This document shows positions 54,561 through 64,000 of a stretch of DNA of 64,000 nt, one piece after another. This DNA is from Larix kaempferi. Lineage: Eukaryota > Streptophyta > Pinopsida > Pinales > Pinaceae. Below the pieces are notes generated by a model. The model ran no database searches, was not told where the DNA came from, and worked only from the letters and a program-made list of their open reading frames with translations. The DNA lies in NCBI GenBank assembly GCA_027924585.1, contig BSBM01000096.1:2852001-2916000 (forward strand), read 5' to 3'. The position numbers and the translations under genes are program-made. The stretch's first letter is position 1, and every line of letters begins with the position of its first letter.

Positions 54561-57500
54561 AACCAACATAAATAAATACTTATCTCGTTTTTTCCAACCG
54601 GATTGTTATGGAACAATCCTATTCCACCCCACCTTAGATCTCAACAAGAACTCATTAACTCTCAGTCCTTGTAGAGATCAACCCCGATCCAGGCCAAGCT
54701 TACTAACAAATAATGACTTAGGGAATGTGTGAATGTGTGAATATTGCTTAAGTAGGCTTGCTAATAGGACCTCTTTAATAAGCTCTATGGCTCCTATATA
54801 AAATTCTTCCACCAAAACCACGATTTCACATCCAATGCCTCAAAACACACTTGGGCTGGCCACAAACAAATGCAGTTTGGGAAAAAAATGAGTGCTCAAT
54901 AGGAAAGTTGGGATGTACATGTAGTGTGGCAATGGGCATACTTGCCTCCTACAATATACCTTATATATTGTTCATTCATTACTTATTTACTAGTTTTTCA
55001 TAATGGATTCATTCTCTTTTGGTTGGTTTTATCTCTTAGCATAATTAGGAGTTCTTAGGAAATAATGAGTAGCCTTTTTCTTCTCTTTCTCTTCTTTTAT
55101 CTTTTCTTTGTTTAGAGACAGTGGTTAGGGTTCAATTTTTAATTTCTCACATTTTTTTAATTCATAATTCATTATTTTCTCAATCTTAACTTTAATTCCT
55201 CTTCTTAAGTTTTATTTATTCTTCTAAGTCATATGCACTATTAAGCCTCGCCCCTCATTTAAAACAAGTTGTTCCATAAAAATTTGGATGTCAACAATAT
55301 AATAATATCACTTTAGTCATATAATGTGTTATTTTGTCCATGATGTCTAGAGTTACAACGCTATCATCAAATATAGGTTCAAGTCCTCTTGACTTATTCA
55401 AAATATGTTCAAGTCTCTCCTTACTTATTCGATAGGCATACAACTTTTGGACATAATGGGTATCATTACCATTCTAGAGCCCACATAATTAGTGTCCTAG
55501 GAGACCATTAAAGATACTATTAATATGATAATATATATTTAATGCCATAATATATAGGGCTTAACTTAATGCATTATGCCTTTCATATTTTGTAGATGCA
55601 GTCAATCTAGTAGTCACAACTTCATCATAACTTTTTGTTGCAAGATGTTAGAAAGTGGTGTGCTTATGAACCACTTATGAACAATCGTAGCAATAAAAAG
55701 ACAAAAAAAAAACTCCCTTCCAAGTGCTCATACCCCACCTTTTAATAGAGCTCTGAGTAAAGAAAAAAACAACAATTCCTACAACATAAATGAAGATAAC
55801 AATAGATGCTATAAAGAAATTTTTTTATATGAAGTAAAACATATATATTAAAACATACACATTTATAATCACTATCAATGATTTGAGTTGGTATCAACAA
55901 TCCTTGTTTTGTATAAAACAGTTCATGTGGATGCAAATTTTCACAAATTAAAGAATATGGTGGCCTCTAACATTAACATCCAAATGAATTTCAAATATTC
56001 CTACCCAATAAAAAGTTCCACGAATTGAAATCTCCACTAAAAAATCCAACACTTTCACATGGTATGGAATTTCCAATTACTCATCTTTAGACATACCATG
56101 CAAGTTTTCATAATAAATATGAACATACGTCAAGCCTTTATGGTAAAATCAAATGGATTAATATTGCGTGCCAAAATCCCATCCATTTGAATGAACTTCT
56201 TTGTAACAATATTCACAAAATAACTATCTCTCAATAAAAGAGTCACATCTAAACATGATCCCATATAAAACCCTCACTTGATGATTGTAGTGGAAATTTT
56301 TTTGTGATGTTCACCGAAGCCACTTGAAGATAATTGTGATAATATTTGAGATAACTAAGGATGGGGGAGCATAAGCTTCCGCTTTCTTTTGCATACACCA
56401 TTTGAACAATCATAATTATATCATCCATAGTATGTGTCATCGGTACCAATAGTGTAAAAAAATGGATCATTACCACAAGGATTCAATCATGTCAACATAG
56501 TTTTCTCATATGTCCAACTCGTCAATAAATTTGCAAATACTGATCTGTCTTCTAAACCATTCTCTCCTTTAAGAATGGAAATTGTATCAAAGTTGGGAGA
56601 ATTTCCCCTAACATGCTACATAGTTGAAAAACATCGAAATTGATAAGGCATTTCCCTACAATTAGGTTGGATCTTGATGTCGTTATCATTAGATGCATCA
56701 CCGTCACTCCAACAATTTTTTTTCACAATTCTAGATTATTTTCATGACTTCCATTATTGTATAATTAATTGTTGCTTCATTTATAGTTTTTTTTCTCATT
56801 TATCATTTGTATCCATAAAGCTTCTTCCACACGTTCTGGTAGCAATGATTTATGTCCTTTGTATGGAAATAGATTAGGGTCTATACTAAACATTAGTAAA
56901 TATATAAAAAGAAAAACATTGTAATCATGGTATGATGCTTGAATGGCCTACACAAGTTACACATGAGATATTTGAATTGGAAAGAATTAATGAAAAAGGT
57001 AATGTATCTCTCTATATATAGTATAAATACTACAAAATAACCAACCTTTAATAATAACATTTGATTTATTTTTTCTTTCCAAGCAAGGCTTTAGCTTTAC
57101 AACCATAAAAAATTGATTCTCTAAACATATTTCTATGTTAAATAATTGAGGGTAAATTGATTATTGTGTAAATACTATATCTCATAAATAACTCATATAG
57201 CCTCCTTATAAACAAAAAAATCCCAACATAATTAGAAAATCAAAGCAACAAGATTTATAAGAATTTAACATGAAAAAATAGGAATTCTCCGCACTTAAAA
57301 TAGTTAAATTTCGAGAAACTTGGAAAAAGCCATAAGAAACCATTTTAGACTATATAATGAAAACCAAAACCCTCTAGGGACATAAAATAATAAATTTTAT
57401 TTATTTATTTGTCCATTAATAAAGTCTTTCCTAGATGTATATTCAGTTCTAGTGGGAAATAACCAATATCTTAAACATTTCATAAAAACCTTCCTTTAAA

Positions 57501-57627
57501 ATCTCAAAAAATAATTGACCAACACAGATTTCATCATGTGCCTTCCATAAATGATGGTGCCCAAACATAATTACAATCATGTCTAAATACAACTATATAG
57601 CCTTGGAAAAAAAACCATCTTGCCCAT
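54561..57627. other. Long stretch without recognisable gene
   Basis: AT-rich throughout. Frames (for example minus 55,742-55,936 and 56,249-56,476, plus 56,674-56,877) are short and composed of AT-rich codons, with no domain. I see no repeat partner elsewhere in the window. Confidence 0.5.
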
Positions 57628-59922
57628 TTATCACCATCATTTTTATTTAGAAGCTATCCATGAAATCTAATTTGGTTTGATTAGGAATCACATCAAATGG
57701 TTTGATTAGGAATCACATACCATATGATTTGTTCACTTTTTAATGTAGGAAATAGTTTGTTAAAATGGTTCTCTCACAATTTTTAGTGTTCATTAAAGCT
57801 AAGCATGCGATTTTTTTCACATAGTTTTCTTGTTAGGTTCATTTAAGAAGGGCATCCAATCTAGTATTTTGACAAGGTTTTCTTCATTTAAGTAGGGCTC
57901 AATAATAAATTTTGGGTACAAATTAAAGAGGATAAAAGAAAAGGATTTCCCTATTGTTATTCAAGTTTTTCAAAAAATATTCAAATGGTTCAATAATAAA
58001 TTTTGAGTAAATCAACAATGATGAAAAATAAAAAATGGTTAGTCACTTAAAAAAATCAAAATTATAAGTTAACTCTACATAGTTTCAAGTGCAACCCAGG
58101 TTAACTCTACATATTAACCCACATCATTTCTCATACAATTGAAAAATATTTTCAAGGTAAATAGGAGTTTAACTTATTATGGGATTGGTTGGAAACATAA
58201 TCATTTTGGATTATGAAATATTATTATTATTTACTATTCACATTTACATGTGAACAATCATTGGGAGTACAGTGTACCACTTGGAATATGTAAACCAATG
58301 GTCATTGAATATGTATTTATATGTACATTATCTTTAAAATGAAAAGCATACCATGCTTATCCTATCTGGTGTGTATTTGTCTATAACAATGTATGCTCAA
58401 ACAATGTTCCAACATAAATATCAGAGCTTGGTCATGATAAATCATGTCTTATCTTTGTTTCTTCATTCTCGTAAATTTCATCAAGGCTCAGTCTGCTCCC
58501 TGGAATATTCTCTGTTTCCTGCCCTCTTCAGTCTACCATACCCTTGCCATCTCTGCCTCACTCCTACACACTCTAAAAAATAAAATGTTATCATTAAGTC
58601 ATTCGTGAATTGTGAGTGAGTAAATCATAGTTTTTACTTGCATGCAGTCCATCATCCTAGTAGGAGAGTGAATTCTATCCCATTATTCATGCATTATTCC
58701 TGTGTGTATTTGTGCGTATTCATGCATTTATACTATGTATTCAGGTGCGCATTCCTGAGCACCTTCTTGAAGCAACAATTCAATAACCTATATCGTGCCC
58801 TACACAGAAGTCTACTGTACAGCAGTTTGACCAGTGTGATGCATAGCATTCATATCCACGCCATGCTCGAGGAGTGTTTTGTAAACATCATTCAGGCCGT
58901 TCGACTCCTCATATTCGGTTCGTGTGTGTTAACCTACGAATGGGAACTTGTACGCTAGTAATACCTACATTATATCACCACCCTGAGCTACCTATTCGTG
59001 ACGACTAGAAGTTTTTGAAATCTGAATGGGGCATATTCAATTCCTTATTTATAAATCCTAATTCCAATAATGGTATCAGAACAATTATAAACCCTATGGT
59101 CTGTGTTATTCAGATCCATAGCCTGTCTACCTCATATGTCAGTGTAATTGCTACTCTTGCTCAGTCTACAACATATTCCCTGCTATGTCAACTCTACTCT
59201 CAACTCTGTCGCCTATGTCTGTGGTTATCATTTCAAATCCTATCAAAATTTAGAGGTAGTGAAACGTTTTTGTTCAATTGTTTATGCAGTGGTTTCATTT
59301 TTGAGTCTTGTATGAATGGAGATTACCTAGGTACCGTCTGAGGTTAATGCCTGCGCATTAAAAGTTATGTGGTATCTATTGATGACAACATTATCCATTT
59401 ATTACCTAAGTTATGTTTGTTTGTCTATTTTCGTCTTGAATCTTCTTATCGTATAATCTCTCATCTTCACTAACTCCTGTGTGTGATCCTTTATACCTAT
59501 GCCACATGCAACTTGGGTGGGATTCCCCTCTACACCTGTGACATGGTATTATGAAGAACTAGCAACCACTATGCTTTTGCATATTAGCCTACCACTGAAT
59601 AATTGACAAGAATGACCCTCCATATGCATCGTCAATTCCTTTGCCATTTTAGGCTGATTGTTTTGATACGATGAGCCAGCAGCATACCACTTGGACTTTA
59701 TGGATTTACAGAAATACATGGTTTTCTTGATAGGAACTCTTCTTCCTCAACCTATTTGACATCATTGAGAGAAACCTCGCATGCATTTCTATCTTCAACA
59801 TACTCTGACGGGTTCTCTTCTTCAGAGATTCCATTAGTCGGGGATGTATCAGAAGGGTTAATGGACTCTAGTTCCATGTCGAGAAACGTTGCAAAATCGT
59901 CATTGCTTGAAGAAGGAGAAAG
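57628..59922 (+). repeat. Segmental duplication, copy 2 (partner 5,640-7,975)
   Basis: Same order and orientation as copy 1. It has an extra 'ccatcatcctagtaggagag' region at about 58,648, and a longer form of the acidic minus-strand stretch at 59,800-59,890. The homology continues beyond an interior gap at 62,189-63,770. Confidence 0.9.
58186..58414 (+). repeat. Small LTR, copy 2 (5' LTR)
   Basis: Opens TGGTTGGAAACATAATC and closes TGTTCCAACA. It is followed by 'taaatatcagagcttggtc', a decayed primer site. It is the counterpart of 6213-6430. Confidence 0.7.
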
Positions 59923-59934
59923 AGAACATTCCAT
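59752..59934 (-). pseudogene. Acidic Ser/Glu-rich frame of unknown origin
   Basis: The minus strand reads MECSLSPSSSNDDFATFLDM, then SPTNGISEEENPSEYVED, and a stop at 59,752. A shorter homologue with deletions is at 7,719-7,958 (TSPTNGISEEEYVKDRNACE). Preservation of the frame in one copy and the acidic composition are the only hints of a former gene. I cannot name a family. Confidence 0.3.
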
Positions 59935-60540
59935 CCAACATGTTGATGATCACGGCCATTGTAATCTCCTTCACTAGATGGTATCCCCTCCAAAGTCGAT
60001 GGCGAGAATTATAAATCCATTAGCCATTGGTTTATATTTTGGGAATTCTTTAGTTTGTATATGGAGCTTAGTTTGTAGCAATGTTTGGTGGGTATGAGGA
60101 AGATGAGGAGCATGGTAAATTTTTTCTTTATACCAAATTGTAAATGAAGGTCATGCGTATCACTACATGAAGATTGTGTAAATTGCATTGGTATCTCCGT
60201 GTGTTCTACTTACTACGTCACAAACCCTAATTGTCGGTTGAGGAACATTTGCATGGAAATGTTTGTATCCAAGGATTTGCGACCACCACAAGCCACCACA
60301 ACCTTTTGCTTCATTCACTTCATCTGCGCATGTGTAATCCACATGCCACAAATGTGACCTCTACTATGTGAATTGTGATTTGAAGTTTGCAGCAATACAA
60401 TCACCATGACTACGATTTGAAGTTTGCGTGCACCCACCTATAGTCTCGCATTCCTAGAAGATATATATAGCTTCATTAGGTTATTGGAGAATTTTCCAAC
60501 CACAAGCTATTAGCATACCGCGCAAAACCTTTCCAACAAT

Positions 60541-60770
60541 TTTAAATGTCAGTACGATTTGTGAGAACTCTTGCAAGCATGACATAATACTCGATTTCTT
60601 ATCTTTGTAGAGTTTATTATAAGCTTCCCTTTAGAAATCTTGAGAGACCTGGGTATGATCTTGTAACCGAGAGTATACTTGTCTCTCTTCATTACAAGGG
60701 AAAGCATGTTGGCGACGCTCTCACGAGTCTTCTTAGTGGTAGTCTCCATTGTTGGATTTTCTGCGTTCAT
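60541..60770 (-). pseudogene. RPL30: Ribosomal protein eL30 (RPL30) pseudogene fragment
   Basis: The minus strand gives TTTKKTRESVANMLSLVMKR then KYTLGYKIIPRSLKISKGKL, matching the N-terminal half of plant eL30 (KKTKKSHESIN...LVMKSGKYTLGYK). A deletion and frameshift near 60,605 skip the conserved NCPPLR segment. The frame then continues as IEYYVMLARV before breaking down. There is no intron in the matched stretch, as expected for a retrocopy. eL30 is a large-subunit ribosomal protein; this copy cannot make it. Confidence 0.85.
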
Positions 60771-61239
60771 CTTTTCAATAGTATGTTAGACTGTAATGTT
60801 TTTAGACTATTGTATTATTGACCTCCATCTAGATTTTTGTTGAAAGAGTTGTTTGATTTGAAGAGTGTTTCGTTATGGCTTCGCAAAATTGTATTGCGGT
60901 TTAGAGATTATTATTTGCTTAGATTGTAGTAGATGTATCGTAGATATCGTGAGAAAAGAAAATGTTTTGCATGGAGACCTGCAAAACAAGTTGGTAGCGA
61001 TTTGAGTACAAAGGTCCATGCTTTTCAGTGGACTTGTGGCATTGTTTAGTCATTGAATTTGTGCCCTTTGCATCTCAGTTAACCATAGTCAATCATCACA
61101 TGACTTAGAGGTAAAGCATTCTCTTTGAAAATCAATTCAGTTTCATATTAGGCTTCAAATTGTATCTTGCAAATAGTGAATTTTGAAAGTTCTGGTATTT
61201 ACAATTGTTTTATGTAAGTGTCAAAAAAATAGAGTAGAA
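60771..61239. other. Stretch without recognisable gene
   Basis: AT-rich noncoding DNA 5' of the RPL30 fragment. No poly-A tract or target duplication for the retrocopy is obvious. Confidence 0.5.
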
Positions 61240-62050
61240 TTGTAATTGAGTTTACTTTCAATAGAAGCAGCCCACCTTCATTTTCGAGTTAGAGTATTAG
61301 TTGTTGAGTCTTGTTGTGAAAAGGTGGACTTCCAAGAAACCATTTATGTCTCTTATCACTCTTTAAATGGCTTAATTTGGAATATTATTAGAGTTAATGA
61401 ATACTCTAATACTCACCAGGAAGTATCTATCAACAAGGAAACTCTCAAATTTGTTTTAACTTGTTTACAAGACTAGAAAGAGATAACTGAATTTCTTGTG
61501 CTTGAATCACATATCCAACATGAGGAAACACAACAAAAGAATGCTTGAGCTTGAATCACATATCCAGCATGAGGAAATACAACAAAAGAATCAGCATTAT
61601 GAACCTATTTCTATTCAAAACAATAATCAATAATCATAGTGCACATTCAAATGCACATATTCAAATGATTGATGCCACTTCAAAAGAAAATGAAAATGAA
61701 ATTTAAGATACACAAGTTTCACTTGCACTTCTCAAGCCCATCATCAGGAAGAAATTAGCCACATGATACGACAAGGAAGTGACTTTTCACATTCGTGATT
61801 ATTGCAGACCTATCAAGTTCCACTGTGTTGGATTCCATCAAGAAAGTTCGTCTTCAAGTGCTTCAAATTTGCATTAGATTCTGAAATGCCAACATTATTT
61901 TAGAGTTGGTCACATGGAAGATTAGTGAACTTTGATCTCCATCCTTGTAAGCATTGTGGAAACCATGCTCATCCTTTAGACATATGCTTCATAATGAAGA
62001 AACCTACAAGAGAAAAGATTCACTATGGGCTATTACTTCTTAGCAATGGT
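61240..62050 (+). pseudogene. gag-like remnant with CCHC zinc knuckle
   Basis: An open frame (LHFRVRVLVVESCCEKVDFQ onward) is followed by broken frames. At 61,946-61,987 one encodes CKHCGNHAHPLDICF, a perfect CX2CX4HX4C knuckle of the kind in retroelement Gag proteins, followed by IMKKPTREKIHYG. A 48-base tandem duplication ('gaatcacatatccaacatga') lies at about 61,497-61,592. The position between two related LTRs supports a Gag origin. Confidence 0.55.
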
Positions 62051-62277
62051 CGTCAACAACTAGGAAGATATATATGTCATATCAAAGAGTTGATTCTCAA
62101 GTAATGACACATCTTGTGGTTGAGAAATTCTCTACTCATCATCTTGTTCTTGACATGGGGGAATGATTGACCATGAGAAACAAGTGAGGCTAGAGTTAAA
62201 GCCATATTTCACCTAAGCATGATTTTGTTTCTGGTCTTCCTAAAACCATCCATTTAGTAGAAGACATATGCTTCTCC

Positions 62278-62431
62278 TAGACATTCATTGGGAGTCCAAG
62301 AGACCACTTGGAATATGGAAACCAAGGGTCATTGAATATGTATTTATATGCACATTATCTTCAATGAAGAGCATCTCTCGCTTATCCTATCTTGTGTGTA
62401 TTTTTCTTTAACATTGTACGTTCAAACATTG
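62278..62431 (+). repeat. LTR fragment (3' LTR of small element, copy 2), 5'-truncated
   Basis: 'cattgggagtccaagagacc' to 'cattgttccaac' matches the last two thirds of the small LTR. The first third is deleted, while the copy at 8245 keeps it but lacks the end. Confidence 0.7.
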
Positions 62432-63770
62432 TTCCAACCTCATTTTAACCTATTAATTATGTCTTAATTACTTATTAATCCATTTCTTATTTAAGATACA
62501 TTTTGGAGGTGGTGATTTCTTATGAGGTTTATCCTTGAGTTTGGAGATATTGATATCATTACAAATTGGTGTCTTATTAACCTACCCAACCCCTAACTTA
62601 TATTTTTGCCAAATCCTTAGCATTGAAAGTAAATCATATCCTATCTAAGATTATTCAACTCTAGTAGATTGGTTTCATCCAAGGATGGTACATTCTAGAC
62701 ATTGTTATTCTTATGTGGGAGGGCGTGGATTGGGTGTGCTCTTTTGATCTAGATGCTTTTCTTATCAAGATGTATTTTGAGAAGGCTTGTGATAGATTAA
62801 GGTGGCCCTTATCTTGACCATGTTAAAATCTCTCAAGTTTAGGCTCCTTGTCAACAATGTCAAAACCGTATTTGTCGGGGCTTTAGCATGTCTCTTTATC
62901 AATTGTTGTAGATATGAAGGCATGAAACTATTTAGGTCCATTTGGAAAGGTTGTCACATAGCCATTGTGATATATGTTCATAAAATTCCCTTAATCATAT
63001 TAGGATATTTCACTTTCTTGATCTTAAGTGAGTCAGATTTTTAATGGCCACTTAACAAAGAATTCCTTCCTAACACTCACGAAGGATCAACAATCCTAGT
63101 AGCATACTATGGATTGCTTAGAAATTTTATATGATGAGTCGAGTTCTAATATCCAATGGTCCAAGACACAATGCTATATATAAATTCAAAGGTAATTGTT
63201 TGCTTAGTTAGGTTCCCTTTACTAGTTTTGGATTTAATTGCTACAATTTTTTAAATTTCTTTGCATCCCCTTTTTCCTTTGAAGCACCACTTGGGATATT
63301 CGAGAAATGGTTGTACAAAAATTTTAATGTGTACCATGGTGTTGTAATCCATTCATGTTTATTGTTCTTCCTATTGGATCCCTTCTATGGTTTCCAATGA
63401 CTTATTGAGAAAGGATATCCATAATTTTCTTTTGAATACCCATGACAAATGTCACTATTTCCGAAAAACCAATTGGAAGCTTTCTTGTACCCAAAAGAAA
63501 TGACTAACTCCACGATTATGAAGATCAAAATGCATGCACAACAGCTTTGTGCTAAGTGGGTGATTTGAGAACAGCTTTGTGCTAAGTGGGTGATTTGAGA
63601 TGTTGAAGGCAAAGAAGCCTTATAAGACAACACATTAAGCAAGGATGGTCTTTGAGAAAAAATAACTAGCAAGGCCTATCCTTTCAAACCATATTTCTAA
63701 GGCCTTCCAAGGTCAAAGTCACCATCACATTTACTCTACAAAGTATTTGGAAGGCGTAGGGGAACACTCA
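62432..63770 (+). pseudogene. LINE reverse-transcriptase fragment, copy 2
   Basis: Frames give FAKSLALKVNHILSKIIQ, then IGFIQGWYILDIVILMWEGV and FLIKMYFEKACDRLRWP, equal to the FRPI-to-FDKAYD part of a non-LTR reverse transcriptase. LKSLKFRLLVNNVKTVFVGA follows. The ADD-type catalytic box reads LTKN in NGHLTKNSFLTLTKDQQS, so it is dead. A 33-base tandem duplication ('acagctttgtgctaagtggg') occurs at about 63,540-63,600, and a 55-base deletion relative to copy 1 near 63,318. Confidence 0.75.
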
Positions 63771-64000
63771 GCTCCACGGCTCTATCTTGCAGACTGAAAA
63801 TCATAAATATATACACTGTTAACCAGATTTGTGGTGGTCGGGTGTAATCCGCCCATGATAACCACCTTCCGATTCACAACAACGCACTGACACCATGCTG
63901 GCAGTGGATCAAACTGGGGATAATCAATGAGACTGGGAGACAGCCTTTCCCAGGTGCCCTCCACAGGGTCAATACCATTACAAGAAAGCTGGGAATCAAG
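63771..64000 (-). pseudogene. F-box/kelch gene fragment (copy K4), runs off the window
   Basis: The minus strand reads LPAWCQCVVVNRKVVIMGGL then HPTTTNLVNSVYIYDFQSAR, in one frame across the site where K3 has its 7-base insertion. The left side is truncated at the LINE fragment, so the later kelch blades are missing. The N-terminal F-box would lie beyond the window. Confidence 0.85.

Larger units (their letters stand above)
58415..62277 (+). mobile_element. Internal region of small LTR element, copy 2
   Basis: 3.9 kb between a 5' LTR and a 3' LTR fragment in the same orientation. It holds a leader shared with copy 1, an RPL30 pseudogene (minus strand) and a gag-like frame with a zinc knuckle. 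No polymerase is found. Copy 1 lacks 59,923-62,188, so either that part was lost there or the RPL30 and gag region was gained here. Confidence 0.5.

Overview
The window reads as nuclear DNA of a land plant with a large, repeat-rich genome. The evidence is plant-type LTR retrotransposons with an initiator-Met-tRNA primer site (TGGTATCAGAGC), L1-like LINEs with an RNase H domain, and a plant F-box/kelch gene family. Heavy decay and very long LTRs would fit a gymnosperm, but nothing seen proves it. I found no intact host gene, no tRNA or rRNA gene and no CRISPR. Most long open frames are pieces of transposable elements.

Layout. 1-4121: end of a deleted Ty3/gypsy-like element with a tandemly duplicated polypyrimidine leader plus gag start, then an LTR. 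5.64-9.29 kb: a segment duplicated at 57.6-63.77 kb. It carries a small LTR element (about 220-base LTRs) and a LINE reverse-transcriptase fragment. 9.88-10.02 kb: remnant of a kelch gene. 10.91-25.62 kb: a Ty3/gypsy element with LTRs of at least 3.8-4.4 kb. Its gag-pol is broken mostly by CAA/CAG-to-stop changes, and a 5'-truncated LINE sits in its 3' LTR. The element ends inside another kelch fragment. 26.8-31.3 kb: a decayed ORF of unknown family, a SINE-like repeat, and an array of TCGA palindromes.

31.47-45.80 kb: a near-complete LINE (about 7.2 kb) on the minus strand, split by a young copia element (34,628-41,766). The copia element has 649-base LTRs with one difference seen by eye and a target duplication AGAGA. 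It lacks the reverse-transcriptase catalytic core, yet it carries a 660-base array of about 23 hairpins whose stems covary around an AGG-type loop. 46-51.3 kb: a foldback MITE, a second copy of the unknown ORF family, tandem SINE-like repeats and a LINE fragment. 51.4-52.5 kb: the best-preserved kelch copy, frameshifted. 54.4 kb: a gypsy integrase scrap. 57.6-64 kb: second copy of the duplicated segment, with an RPL30 pseudogene and the start of a fourth kelch copy.

How it fits together: a small family of F-box/kelch genes and their flanks was duplicated several times, then broken by deletions and by nested insertions. Order of events that can be read: repeat duplication, then LINE insertion, then copia insertion; and separately gypsy insertion into a kelch copy, then LINE insertion into its 3' LTR. 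The two signals I find most worth pursuing are the covarying hairpin array in the young non-autonomous copia element, and a small helical ORF at the 3' ends of LINE-like elements.
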